DNA of 64,000 bases from positions 13,817,501 through 13,881,500 of the forward strand of contig NZ_CP012673.1 of NCBI RefSeq assembly GCF_002950945.1. The letters are read 5' to 3'. This DNA is from Sorangium cellulosum (GTDB lineage: Bacteria > Myxococcota_A > Polyangia > Polyangiales > Polyangiaceae). Positions within the stretch are counted from its first letter, which is position 1, and each line of letters begins with the position of its first letter. Made by a program: the position numbers and the translations under genes. Below are positions 18,915 to 29,094 of the stretch, piece by piece. The notes beneath the pieces are model-generated. The model searched no databases, was not told where the DNA came from, and saw nothing but the letters and a program-made list of their open reading frames with translations.

Positions 18915-19787
18915 TCAGGGCAGGAACGTCGTAATCACCGCGGACGACGGCGCGTCCGGGTCGCCGCAGCCCGACCGGTAACCGCGCCCGGATCCGGAGG
19001 AGACATCGAGCGCGTCACACGCGAGATCACATGAGCCCACAATGTGGATGTTCGCGCATTCCGAGGAGCCGCCCGCCGAGCCCGGGCGCCCCGCCGCGCA
19101 GTCCCTGCCGTGGGTGCGAGAGTTCTCGACGTTGGAGTTGTTGTAGCAGGCAAAGAGGCGCGGCGGGTTGGTGAACAGATTGCCCCAGAACGCGCCCTCC
19201 TCGTCGGGATATCGCTCGACTTCGGGCGCGTCCGGAGACCGGAGGGCCGCGTGCGCCGCGCGCGACGAGATCGTCACCGAGACGCCGCTCGCGTTGACGC
19301 GCGACGCCACGCAAGCCGAGACCCATTGCTGCCGGACAGCGTTGAGCGGCTCCTGGGTCCAGCTCGGGGCGAGCCCGATGAGCCCTCGGTAAATCTCCTC
19401 GTGCGGCGCGCCGAGCGCGTCGCGCCACGAGAAGCGGAGCGACTGCGACGCGCTCAGCGCGCAGCCCACGATGTATCGAAGGAGGTGCCGCGATAGCCGG
19501 CCGGCTTCCCCCGGATCGCGGAGCGCGCGGAGGGCGCTCTCCGCGAGGCCGCTCTCCTCCAGTCTGTTCGGGGCGAGAGCGCCGGCGCTGAGCGCGTCCG
19601 GGTCGATGGCGCGCGGGTCGAGGGCGTGTGGATCGAGGGCGTTGGGGTTCAGGAGCGCGCTCTCCGCTGCCTCGACCTCGCCCTCGATCGTGTCCGACTC
19701 CGGCGGATACCCGTCGCCGCCGCCGCAGCCGGGCAATGAAATCAATAGAAACATACTCGAGCACAATGAATGAATACGCCTCTTCAT
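18915..19787 (-). CDS. Repeat lipoprotein, paralog of the NALTR protein, partner of the following kinase
   Basis: 290 aa with a clear lipoprotein signal: MKRRIHS, a hydrophobic stretch and lipobox SLPGC. After an acidic linker come 5-residue repeats (NALDP, HALDP, RAIDP, DALSA). The rest aligns by eye to the product of 8111-8944: LLRYIVGCAL, GLAPSW, QQWVSAC, SRVNASG, VTISSR and FWGNLF, ending in a Cys-rich tail. AGGGGGG precedes ATG 19787. The gene is divergent from a third kinase (19946) and directly upstream of a giant kinase. No named family was recognised; I infer an outer-envelope sensor or ligand for the kinase. Confidence 0.82.
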   Translation of the reverse strand: MKRRIHSLCSSMFLLISLPGCGGGDGYPPESDTIEGEVEAAESALLNPNALDPHALDPRAIDPDALSAGALAPNRLEESGLAESALRALRDPGEAGRLSRHLLRYIVGCALSASQSLRFSWRDALGAPHEEIYRGLIGLAPSWTQEPLNAVRQQWVSACVASRVNASGVSVTISSRAAHAALRSPDAPEVERYPDEEGAFWGNLFTNPPRLFACYNNSNVENSRTHGRDCAAGRPGSAGGSSECANIHIVGSCDLACDALDVSSGSGRGYRSGCGDPDAPSSAVITTFLP

Positions 19788-19945
19788 CTGTCCCCCCTAT
19801 TCTACCAGCAGATGGAATTGGCTACCGCATTGATAACGATGGATTTACTGTACCGCCAGGGGAGTCGACGTGTGGCGGCAACACGATCGTTCCGCACCGG
19901 GAAAAAAGGCCGCTCGGGCGATCCCTTATGTGGATCGGGGGTGTC
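19788..19945. promoter_or_regulatory. Divergent promoter region between lipoprotein and third kinase
   Basis: This 158-bp spacer is AT-richer than the genes and must carry promoters for both directions, plus the AGGGGGG ribosome-binding site of the lipoprotein gene. No consensus -35/-10 pair could be fixed with confidence. Confidence 0.4.
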
Positions 19946-21445
19946 ATGATGATCGATGGATTCGCGACGCGGGACGATGAAACCAGGGCGTTTTCCCAGG
20001 AGGAAAGGTCGTTTGCCCGAGGGGAGCTGGCGCGCGGCGCGCGCGCCGGCGATTACGTGGTGGGGTATTCCATCGCCCGGGGCGGATGCGGAGCCGTCTA
20101 CATGGCGAGGCACGCGCAGACCGGCGCGCGCGTGGCGATCAAGGTGCTCCACGGGACGCTCGCCGCGTCGCCGAAGATGGTGAGGCGCTTCCTGCGCGAG
20201 GTCGAGGTGGTGCGGCTGCTCAATCACCCTGGAATCGTCGCGATCCATGACGCCGGCGAGCTCGCGGACGGCAGGCCGTTCTATGTGATGGAGCACCTCG
20301 ACGGCGTGACCCTCGACGTGCTCCTCCGGCAGGAGGGGAGGCTCTCGCCGACGCAGGCGCTCGAGCTGCTCGAGCCGATCTGCTCGGCGCTCGACGCGGC
20401 GCACGCCGCGGGCATCGTCCATCGCGACGTGAAGGCCAGCAACATCTTCGTCACGGGGGGCGCGCCGCGGTCGGTGAAGCTCCTCGATTTCGGCATCGCG
20501 AAGCTGATGGAGCCCGACGCGGGCGCGTCCGGCTTCACGACGGCGGGGAGGGCGCCCGGCACGCTCACGATCATGGCGCCCGAGCAGATCCTCGGCGGTC
20601 CCATCGACGCCCGCGTCGACGTGTATGCGCTCGGCGTCCTGCTCCACCGGCTGCTCACGGGCAAGCTCCCGTTCTACTCGCCGGACGCGACCGAGCTGCT
20701 CCGGCAGCACCTGGAGGAGCCGCCGCCGCGCCCGAGCCGGCGGACGCCGCTGCCGGCCGCGCTCGATGCGGTCGTGCTGCGGTGCCTGGAGAAGCAGCCG
20801 GACCTCCGCTTCCCCTCGGTGATGAGCTTCCTCGGCACGCTGCGCGAGGCCGTGGGCGAGCCCGCGCCGAGGCTGGGCAGCCTGCCTGATCTCGTCGCCG
20901 ACGCGATCGCGATCCACGTCGACCTCCGGGCGCGCCTCGACGCCGACGAGATCGACGACCTGCTCGCCGAGGAGATCGGCCGCGTGCTCGATCTCGCCGA
21001 GGAGCGCCTCCGGGGCGCCGGGCTCGCGCTGGTGTCCATGACCGGCAACGAGATCCTCGCGATGCGCGTGCTCCCCTGCGACGCGGAGGGGGCGCTGCGG
21101 GGGCGGAGGGGGGTGATCGAGCTCGCCGCGGCGCTGCACGACGAGATCGCGATCGGGACCCGCGCGGCCCGCCCGGGCGCCCGCGTGCACGCGAACCTGT
21201 GCCTGCACGCCGGGCCGGTGGCGGTGCGATCGACGCAGAGCCCCGAGATCGTCGGCGGCGCCCTGGCCCGGGTCGGCGCGTGGGCCCCGGCCGAGGACGT
21301 GGACGAGCTCTGCGCAACGGCGGAGGCCGTCCGCGGGATCGACGACCTCGAGCTCTCGGCGGGGCCGCCCGGCCTCGTGCTGATCAGCGCGTGCCCGGGC
21401 CAGATCTCGTCGCCCGCGCCGACGCTGCGCAGCGGCCCGGCCTGA
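19946..21445 (+). CDS. Ser/Thr protein kinase with C-terminal cyclase-like domain, 499 aa
   Basis: The kinase domain covers about residues 35-305: ARGGCGAVY loop, K66, HRD 159-161, DFG 181-183, APE 211-213. The C-terminal part (about 335-470) holds AGLALVSMTGNEILAMR and NLCLHAGPVAVRS, which follow the pattern of a class III cyclase homology domain but lack the metal-binding Asp pair. No transmembrane segment. ATG 19946 or 19949 is preferred; upstream in-frame Met codons (for example 19928) extend into the divergent promoter region. It is transcribed away from the repeat lipoprotein and could cross-talk with the kinases on either side. Confidence 0.85.
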   Translation: MMIDGFATRDDETRAFSQEERSFARGELARGARAGDYVVGYSIARGGCGAVYMARHAQTGARVAIKVLHGTLAASPKMVRRFLREVEVVRLLNHPGIVAIHDAGELADGRPFYVMEHLDGVTLDVLLRQEGRLSPTQALELLEPICSALDAAHAAGIVHRDVKASNIFVTGGAPRSVKLLDFGIAKLMEPDAGASGFTTAGRAPGTLTIMAPEQILGGPIDARVDVYALGVLLHRLLTGKLPFYSPDATELLRQHLEEPPPRPSRRTPLPAALDAVVLRCLEKQPDLRFPSVMSFLGTLREAVGEPAPRLGSLPDLVADAIAIHVDLRARLDADEIDDLLAEEIGRVLDLAEERLRGAGLALVSMTGNEILAMRVLPCDAEGALRGRRGVIELAAALHDEIAIGTRAARPGARVHANLCLHAGPVAVRSTQSPEIVGGALARVGAWAPAEDVDELCATAEAVRGIDDLELSAGPPGLVLISACPGQISSPAPTLRSGPA

Positions 21446-21695
21446 GGCGGCGGGCGTACGGGGCCGGCGCGCGTGCGTCCGCTGCATGCGCGTCCGCCGC
21501 GCCGCGTGTCATGTCAGGTGAGCGACCGGCCCACGCTCCGCGGTTCCCCTCCGGCGGATTCGGGGGATCCCGGAGTCGATATGACGATGTAAAATTATCA
21601 TGTGCCGATTGCAGGTGGGCGATGGATGCCAGTATAACGGTTGTCCGCGGGCGGCGATTCGCGCGCCTCGCCGCTCCGGAAAGCTCTCACTGTCC

Positions 21696-22844
<1,149 letters not shown>

Positions 22845-22898
22845 GGCGCAGGCGGCCGTGGCGGCGCGGGCAGGCCGGGCGCCCGCGCCGGGAGGAGA

Positions 22899-23978
22899 TC
22901 AGCAGGTGGCGCCGATGCAGGCCGCGATCTCGACGCCGCACTGCTCCTGGAGGCAGCGGGGCTCGCCGTTGCAGACGGGGAGCGCCGAGAAGGCGCAGTT
23001 CAGGACCTCGTCGACGGAGGGCTGGACGTCGGCGCAGGCCCGCGCCACGCAGCTCGAGACGCACGCGAAATTGAAGCCCGGCGGGGTCCGGCTCACGTCG
23101 AGGCAGCTGAACGTGCAGGTGACCACCTCGAGGCAGCCCGCCGGCTCGCACGCGCCGCAGTCGGACGGACAGCTGGTGCACGTCTCGAAGTCCTCGCAGA
23201 CGCCGTTCGGGCACACCGAGCAGTCGCCGCAGTCGGGGGCGCACGAGGCGCACGTCTCGGCCCCCGAGCAGGCGCCGTCCCCGCACGCAGGGCAGCGCCC
23301 GCAGTCGTCGGGGCAGGAGAAGCAGCTCTCGGTCGCGGCGTTGCACACGCCGTTGCCGCACGTGGCGCAGACGCCGCAGTCGGGGGCGCAGGACAGGCAG
23401 TCCTCCGGCGCCGTGCAGGAGCCGTCGCCGCAGCTCGAGCAGACGCCGCAGTCGCCGGGGCACGTGAGGCACGTCTCGGTGCTGCCGCACGCGCCGTCGC
23501 CGCAGCCGGGACACGGGCCGCAGTCGACGGGACAGCTCGAGCACGCCTCGCTCGCCGGGTCGCACACGCCGTCGCTGCAGCCGGGGCAGAGGCCGCAGTC
23601 GGCGGCGCAGCTGCCGCAGTTCTCGGACGTGTCGCAGGCGCCGTCGCCGCACGTCGCGCAGACGCCGCAGTCGGCCGCGCAGCTCGCGCACGACTCGCCG
23701 CCGGCGCAGTCGCCGTCGCCGCACCCGTCGCAGAGGCCGCAGTCGGGGCTGCAGCTGCCGCAGTCCTCCCCGCCATCGCAGACGCCGTTGCCGCACGCCG
23801 CGGGCTCGGGGCCGGCCGCGCCGTAATCGTCCCACGCCTCCGAGCGGCCACAGCCCGCGCCGAGCGCCGCCCCGGCCAGGGCGACGAGCGCGGACCAGGC
23901 GAAGGCGCGCGCGGGCAGGAAGCCAGGGCGATGCCGCCCGGACCGCAGCAGGAAGCTCAGCCGGCTTGTGTGATCCAT
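22899..23978 (-). CDS. Lipoprotein with nine Cys-rich 24-residue repeats, 359 aa
   Basis: ATG 23978 follows GGAGGCGG. A signal region with lipobox ALGAGC precedes nine units of the pattern CGDGxCxxxExCxSCxxDCGxC, each with six Cys. A non-repeat Cys-rich tail follows (VVTCTFSCLDV... CVSSCVARAC). Such modules are likely disulfide-linked, and the protein would sit on the outer membrane or cell surface. No enzymatic domain is seen. Related Cys-module proteins are common in myxobacteria. Upstream in-frame Met codons add a charged, non-signal extension, so the shorter start is used. Confidence 0.85.
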   Translation of the reverse strand: MDHTSRLSFLLRSGRHRPGFLPARAFAWSALVALAGAALGAGCGRSEAWDDYGAAGPEPAACGNGVCDGGEDCGSCSPDCGLCDGCGDGDCAGGESCASCAADCGVCATCGDGACDTSENCGSCAADCGLCPGCSDGVCDPASEACSSCPVDCGPCPGCGDGACGSTETCLTCPGDCGVCSSCGDGSCTAPEDCLSCAPDCGVCATCGNGVCNAATESCFSCPDDCGRCPACGDGACSGAETCASCAPDCGDCSVCPNGVCEDFETCTSCPSDCGACEPAGCLEVVTCTFSCLDVSRTPPGFNFACVSSCVARACADVQPSVDEVLNCAFSALPVCNGEPRCLQEQCGVEIAACIGATC

Positions 23979-24240
23979 ACGACCGCCTCCCGGGGACAGG
24001 GAGAGTTCTGGGGTGGGGGTGGTGGCGGCTCCGGCTCGCGGGCCGCCGCTGCGCCGCCCTGGACCGTTCACAGCAGAGCGCGCGGACGGAACATACAAGA
24101 GAAGGCGGGTCGGATGGCGTCAAAGCACGGGCGTGTCGCTTTCCTGCGCGCCCCGCGAACCCGCAGGACCGTACGTCCATAGCGGCAGGTGGACGCACCA
24201 AGCCCGGGTCCCCGAGGAGCGGACGGGCCGAGCGGGGGCC

Positions 24241-24281
24241 ACAAAAGAAAAGAGGGCGACACCTCCGAGGAGGCATCGCCC
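24241..24281 (-). terminator. Rho-independent terminator of the small lipoprotein gene
   Basis: GGGCGA (24254-24259) pairs with TCGCCC (24276-24281), with an inner CTCC/GGAG stem. On the minus strand the hairpin is followed by TCTTTTCTTTT, a classic U-rich tail. It lies 55 bp past the stop of the gene at 24336-24560. Confidence 0.8.
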
Positions 24282-24335
24282 AAAGAGCTCCGCAGCGCGC
24301 GCTTCATCCGAGAAGCGACGTGCTGCGCAGGAGCT

Positions 24336-24560
24336 TCACTTCGGCGCGGCAGCCGGGTCCGAGCCGGTCGTCGGAGCCGCCGGGTCGGCCGGAGCCGAGG
24401 GGGCCGACTCCGGGGTCGACGCGGGCGCCGTGTCGGCCGGAGCCGCCGCACCCGTGTCCGTCGGGGCCGACGTCGACGGATCCGACGCCGGCGCGCTGCT
24501 GCCGCCGCAGGCGACGACGAGGGACGAGACGGCGACGAGCGCGAGAACGAGCTTCTTCAT
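24336..24560 (-). CDS. Small Ala/Pro/Ser/Thr-rich lipoprotein, 74 aa
   Basis: MKKLVLALVAVSSLVVAC is a textbook lipoprotein signal with lipobox VVAC. The mature part is only low-complexity Ala, Pro, Ser, Thr and Asp, probably an extended surface spacer. GGAGG lies 6 nt before ATG 24560, and a strong terminator follows at 24241-24281, so it is a monocistronic transcript. No function can be assigned. Confidence 0.85.
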   Translation of the reverse strand: MKKLVLALVAVSSLVVACGGSSAPASDPSTSAPTDTGAAAPADTAPASTPESAPSAPADPAAPTTGSDPAAAPK

Positions 24561-24869
24561 GGAATCCTCCGAAAATGGGGGCGGTGAGGCCGCCCCCGAC
24601 CAACAGACGTAGGAGCCGCTCGCAAATCCGGCGGCCACCACCCAGACGCCCGTGGTCGACAGAACGGCTCACAAGTTTTTTCGATGAGCCGCCCGAGCCC
24701 TACCAGGCGTCTAGAAAACCGTGGGAAGCTCGGGGCGGTTCCGCCCTCCGGGCCTCCTGCTCGGGATGGGAGCCCAGGTCGCGGGCCCCGTCCCGGCGAG
24801 GGCCCGCTCCGCTCCGGGCGCAGCGACCCTCCTCCCGCTCCTTTCACGTTCAGTTACGTTCAGGAACCC
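24561..24869. other. Divergent spacer with a GC-rich hairpin
   Basis: It separates the small lipoprotein (minus) from the ECF sigma gene (plus). GCGGGCCC (24781-24788) and GGGCCCGC (24800-24807) form a perfect 8-bp stem with an 11-nt loop, about 60 bp before the sigma gene, and could be an operator or leader structure. Confidence 0.45.
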
Positions 24870-25649
24870 ATGGCTCTGAGACCTCAGCGAGGGCGCCTGC
24901 GCCTAGTCGAACCGGTCGTCCCGGCTGCTCCGGCCGCGGAGGCTCAGGACGACGTGGGCGAGGCCGGCCCGGCCTCCGCTCCGGAGGGGCGCACCCGCAG
25001 GGAGGTGCCGCCCGGCCGCGCGCGCAGCGACGACGGCCGGCGCTCCGTCACGAGCGGACCGGCGGAACGCGGGGCGGGCCTTACGGAGCTGCCGGACGCG
25101 CAGCTCGTCGTGCTCGGCGCCCGTGGGGACGTCGGCGCGCTCGAGCAGCTTTACCGGCGGCACGCCCCCTTCGCCATCCACCTCGCGACGCGCATCGAGG
25201 GCTCGGCGCGCGACGTGGAGGACATCGTGCACGACGCCTTCCTCCGCGCGTTCGAGCGCCTCGGGGATCTCGTGGATCCCACGGCGTTCCGCGCCTGGCT
25301 CGGCTCCATCGTCGTCCACAAGGTCCGCTCGCGCATGCGCCGCGCGCGGCTGCTCGGCCTGCTCGGGATGGGCAAGTCGAGCGAGCCGGTCGACCTCGAC
25401 GCGCTCGCGAGCCCGGCCGCCTCGCCCCACACCCGCGCGCAGATCGCGCAGATCTACGCGCTCATCCAGACGCTGCCCGCCGATGAGCGGATCGCGTGGA
25501 TCCTCCGCTCGGTGGAGGGCCACGATCTCGAGACCGTCGCGCAGATGACCGGCTGCTCGCTGGCCACCGTGAAGCGGAGGATCTCGCGGACGCAACAGTT
25601 CCTCGACGGGCACTTCGTCGACCCAACCCACAACGAGGCATCACCATGA
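24870..25649 (+). CDS. ECF RNA polymerase sigma factor
   Basis: 259 aa with an unusually long N-terminal extension (about 85 residues, Pro/Arg-rich) before the sigma-2 region (DVGALEQLYRRHAPFAIHLA... VEDIVHDAFLRAFERL) and the sigma-4 region (QTLPADERIAWILRSVEGHDLETVAQMTGCSLATVKRRI). ATG 24870 is used because AGGAA lies just before it; an ORF from 24684 is possible. Its stop overlaps the start of the FecR-like gene (ATGA), so the two are co-translated and probably act as a sigma/anti-sigma or sigma/FecR envelope-signalling pair. Confidence 0.9.
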   Translation: MALRPQRGRLRLVEPVVPAAPAAEAQDDVGEAGPASAPEGRTRREVPPGRARSDDGRRSVTSGPAERGAGLTELPDAQLVVLGARGDVGALEQLYRRHAPFAIHLATRIEGSARDVEDIVHDAFLRAFERLGDLVDPTAFRAWLGSIVVHKVRSRMRRARLLGLLGMGKSSEPVDLDALASPAASPHTRAQIAQIYALIQTLPADERIAWILRSVEGHDLETVAQMTGCSLATVKRRISRTQQFLDGHFVDPTHNEASP

Positions 25650-26959
25650 GCCGGCGAGGGCTACCCCGGATCGCACCGGCAGATCTGCGCGACCATGCGA
25701 CCGAAGAGCGGATCGCGCGCGTCTGGGACCGCATCGAGCACGATCTTCAGGCGCGCCGCCCGGCGTCGCCGCGCCGCGCGAGCGTGGCCGCGGCGCTCGC
25801 GGCGGCCTCGTTCGCGGCGTTCGCGGGCGGCCTCTGGCTCGGCAAGGCGATCTGGAGCGAGGGAGGGGCCGCGTCGGCGCCCACGGCCGCCGTGGCGCCG
25901 GTCGACGACATGCCGTCGCTGGTCGACGTGTTCGCCGCGGGCACGCACGGGCGCACCTTCCAGCTGCCGGGCGGCGGGACGATCTCGCTGACGCCGGGCA
26001 CGACCGTCGAGGTCGAGCAGGCGCTCGGCGGCGCGCTGACGCTGCGGCTCGTGCAAGGGGAGGCGTCGCTCGACACCGCGAGCGGGACGCGCACCGCCGC
26101 GCTCTCGATCGTCGCGGGGGAGGCGCGGCTCGCGACGGCGGCGGGCAGCGTGCTCCGCGTGAAGCACAACGTCGACGACATCGACGTGAAGGTCACCGAC
26201 GGCCAGGTCAAGCTCACGTCGCCGGCCGGCTCGCGGGAGCTCGGGCGCGGCGACGTCGCCGAGGAGGTGCCGATCCGGCCGCCGGCGCCGATCACGGTCG
26301 CGCCCTCGGAGCTCCTGCGGCCGCGCGTCTCGCCGTCGCCGCGCGCGAGCGCGGCGCTGCCCCCGGTGGAGGCCGCGGCCGCGGCGCCTCCGGCGCCGGA
26401 CTGGCGCGCCCGCTACAACGCGGGCGACGCGGCCGAGGCGCTGCAGAGCCTGCGGCAGCAGGGCGGCGGGGTCGACGGCGCCATCGCGTCCGCGAGGACG
26501 GCGAAGGAGCTGATGGACCTCACCGATCTGCTGCGCGACAAGAGCGCCGATCACAGCAAGGGCGACGACCGCGCGGCCGCGGTGCGCGCGCTGACGCGCG
26601 TGGTCGAGAGCTTCCCGAACGACGCGAACGCGCAGATCGCGGCCTTCACGCTCGGCAACATGTACGCCGAGATGGGCGATCAGGCGCTGGCGGCGAAGTA
26701 CTGGGAGCAGGTGCGGTCGCTGTCGCCCGAGGGCAACCTCGCGGAGGACTCGTTCTGCAAGCGGATCCACGCGGAGGTGGTCGCCGGCCGCAAGGACGAG
26801 GCGTCCCAGATGGCCAAGGAGTACGCGGCCAATTACCCCGACGGCCGGTGCGAGGACGTCCATCAGCTCCTCTCCGGCGAGGAGGCGGCGGACGAGGCGG
26901 AGGGAGAGCCCGCGCCCCCGCCCCAGCCCGCGGCGCCCGACGCGAGCCCCGCGCCCTGA
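25646..26959 (+). CDS. FecR-domain protein with C-terminal TPR region, 437 aa
   Basis: A short cytoplasmic N-terminus (possible sigma-binding) is followed by one membrane segment (about residues 46-68) and a periplasmic FecR beta domain (about 90-210: FQLPGGGTISLTPGTTVEVE, KHNVDDIDVKVTDGQVKL). After a Pro/Ala linker come TPR-like repeats (about 260-410), ending NYPDGRCEDVHQLLSGEEA. FecR proteins relay surface signals to ECF sigma factors; the coupled sigma gene upstream fits. A decayed copy of its C-terminus is found at 29695-29935. Confidence 0.88.
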   Translation: MSRRGLPRIAPADLRDHATEERIARVWDRIEHDLQARRPASPRRASVAAALAAASFAAFAGGLWLGKAIWSEGGAASAPTAAVAPVDDMPSLVDVFAAGTHGRTFQLPGGGTISLTPGTTVEVEQALGGALTLRLVQGEASLDTASGTRTAALSIVAGEARLATAAGSVLRVKHNVDDIDVKVTDGQVKLTSPAGSRELGRGDVAEEVPIRPPAPITVAPSELLRPRVSPSPRASAALPPVEAAAAAPPAPDWRARYNAGDAAEALQSLRQQGGGVDGAIASARTAKELMDLTDLLRDKSADHSKGDDRAAAVRALTRVVESFPNDANAQIAAFTLGNMYAEMGDQALAAKYWEQVRSLSPEGNLAEDSFCKRIHAEVVAGRKDEASQMAKEYAANYPDGRCEDVHQLLSGEEAADEAEGEPAPPPQPAAPDASPAP

Positions 26960-27019
26960 GCCGCGTGCGCGGTCCGGCGATCCGGACGCCCGGGGGCTGC
27001 CCCGGGCGCCTGGCCGCGC

Positions 27020-28840
27020 TCACGACCGCTGCTTCGCGCCCCGCTGCGCCAGGCCGTACTGCTTCAGCTTCAGCACGAAGGTGCGGATCGGCATGCCGAT
27101 GAGCTCCGCCGCGCGGGTCTGCACGCCGCCGGTGGCCTCGAGCGCCTCCTCCATGCGCCGGCGCTCGAGCTGCCGCAGCTCCTCGGCGATGGGGATGAGG
27201 CGCCGGGGCTCGCCGACGCCGACGCCGGGCGACGCGCGCGTGCCGTCCGGCGCGGGCTTCGCCGGGCCGGCCACGGGCTGCGTGTCGCCGAGGCGCTCGG
27301 CCACGCGCGGGGGCAGGTCCCAGAGCTCGACCCGGTCGCCCCGCATCGTCGCCGCCGCGAACTCCATGGCGTTCTTCAGCTCCCTGACGTTGCCCGGCCA
27401 CGTGTAGGCGGCGAGCCGGCAGAGCGCGGTGTCGGAGAGGTCGACCGGGGGCAGCCCGACCCGCTCGCGGGCCTGCGCGAGGAAGGCGCGGGCGAGGACG
27501 GGGATCTCCCGCGGCCGCTGCCGGAGCGGGGGCAGGTCGACCGCGGCGGCGCCGAGGCGGAAGAGCAGATCCTGCCGGAACCGCCCGGCCTTGCACTCGG
27601 CCTCGAGGTCGCGGTTGGTCGCGGCCACGACGCGGAGGTCGATCTCGCGCTCGCGCACGTCGCCGAGGCGCGTGATGCACTTCGCCTCGAGCGCCCGCAG
27701 GAGCTTGGCCTGGGCGCGGAGCGGCAGCTCGCCGACCTCGTCGAGGAAGACGGTGCCGCCGCTCGCGCGCTCGAGCAGCCCCGGCTTCGCGGTGACCGCG
27801 CCGGAGAAGGCCCCCTTCTCGTAACCGAACAGCTCGCTCTCGACGAGGGCCTCGGGGAGGGTCGCGCAGTTGAGCGGGATGAACGGTCCGCTGGCGCGCC
27901 GCGACCAGTAGTGGACGGCGGCGGCGGCGTTCTCCTTGCCCGCGCCCGTCTCGCCGAGCACGAGCACCGGCAGGTCGCTCTGGGCGAGCCGCCGGACGAG
28001 GCCGTAGAGCCGGATCATCGCGGGATCGGCGAGGATCAGGGTCTGATCCCCGAGCGCGTGCCGCACCGTCGCCTCCGCGGCGGTGGCGAGGCCGCCCGGG
28101 GTCGCGACCTCGGCGGCCGCGCGCGCGCAGGAGAGCAGGCTGTCGGCGTCGCAGCCGTCGGCGGGCAGGCAGGCGACGCCCGCGCGCAGCGCCGGTACGA
28201 GCGGGGCGAGCGCCTCCGCGAGGCTGGCGGCGGCGGCGCGCGCGGCCTCGCCGGCGAGCTCCGGGAACACCGCGGCGAGCTCGGCGCCGCTGCTCCAGCC
28301 GACGACATCCATGAGGCGCACGGCGGCCATGGCCCGCTGGCCCACGTCCTGCGGCGCGCCCGGGCCGAGGAGGAAGGAGGCGACGGCGAGCGGGCGGCCA
28401 TAGTCGCCGGCGCGCTCGATCTCCTCCTCGAGGCGCTGGCGCAGGTGCCCGGCGTCGGCCAGCCGCCGGCTGACCCGGGGCTCACAGTGCAGGATCAGCG
28501 CGATCTCGCCGAGCGTGATCACGTCGCCGGAGCGCAGGGTCCGCGCGGAGTCAATCCGCTCGCCGTTCACGCGCACGCCGTTGTGGCTCTCGAGGTCGTT
28601 GATCCGCACCTCGCCGTCGGCCACCAGGAACCGCGCGTGCCGGCGCGAGATCGCCGTGCTGTCGATGCGGAGGTCGGCGTCCATGGCGCGCCCGACGAGC
28701 ACCGTGCCAGTCGCCGGAAGGGAAAAACGTGATGAAGATCCGCCCTGGACGACAAGCAGGTGGGGGCGCGCGCCGGGCGGCGGCGCGGACATGGTCGCCA
28801 GGGATTGCGTCTCTTCGCTCGGATCAGAAGGCGGACACAT
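27020..28840 (-). CDS. FHA-domain sigma54-dependent activator (NtrC-like), 606 aa
   Basis: An N-terminal FHA domain (about 20-115: GRAMDADLRIDSTAISRRHA, NDLESHNGVRVNGERI) replaces the usual receiver, so it probably senses phosphothreonine made by a Ser/Thr kinase. A spacer with a cyclase-like look (about 125-260) follows, then the AAA+ domain with GETGAGKE (Walker A), a GAFSGA sigma54 loop (GAFTGA with T to S), FLDEVGEL (Walker B) and arginine-finger region, and a Fis-type HTH at the end. ATG 28792 is an alternative start; neither has a clear ribosome-binding site. It converges on the FecR gene. Confidence 0.9.
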   Translation of the reverse strand: MCPPSDPSEETQSLATMSAPPPGARPHLLVVQGGSSSRFSLPATGTVLVGRAMDADLRIDSTAISRRHARFLVADGEVRINDLESHNGVRVNGERIDSARTLRSGDVITLGEIALILHCEPRVSRRLADAGHLRQRLEEEIERAGDYGRPLAVASFLLGPGAPQDVGQRAMAAVRLMDVVGWSSGAELAAVFPELAGEAARAAAASLAEALAPLVPALRAGVACLPADGCDADSLLSCARAAAEVATPGGLATAAEATVRHALGDQTLILADPAMIRLYGLVRRLAQSDLPVLVLGETGAGKENAAAAVHYWSRRASGPFIPLNCATLPEALVESELFGYEKGAFSGAVTAKPGLLERASGGTVFLDEVGELPLRAQAKLLRALEAKCITRLGDVREREIDLRVVAATNRDLEAECKAGRFRQDLLFRLGAAAVDLPPLRQRPREIPVLARAFLAQARERVGLPPVDLSDTALCRLAAYTWPGNVRELKNAMEFAAATMRGDRVELWDLPPRVAERLGDTQPVAGPAKPAPDGTRASPGVGVGEPRRLIPIAEELRQLERRRMEEALEATGGVQTRAAELIGMPIRTFVLKLKQYGLAQRGAKQRS

Positions 28841-29094
28841 GGGAGGGGAGGAGTATTGCTTCAGGCGGCAAGCCACACAACGCATGAAGCCCGGAGCCGA
28901 CGGCAAGACCCGGACGAGGCGGGCAATGCGCCGTTGCTGGCCGGGACGGGCCGCGGCACCGGGCCGCCGCCGCGCCGCGGCTCGGTGCCGCGGCGGAGGA
29001 GGCTCCGGCGCGGCACCGACCCGCGGCGCGGCGAACGAGGCGTCCGCCCGCAGCAGCCGCGGCTGGTTCCCTGACCCGAACGTCCCCGGGGGCT
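28841..29094. other. Spacer upstream of the sigma54 activator
   Basis: No supported gene. It lies between the activator start and the last recognisable piece of the decayed lipoprotein, so it may hold the activator promoter and an unrecognisable pseudogene tail. Confidence 0.4.
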
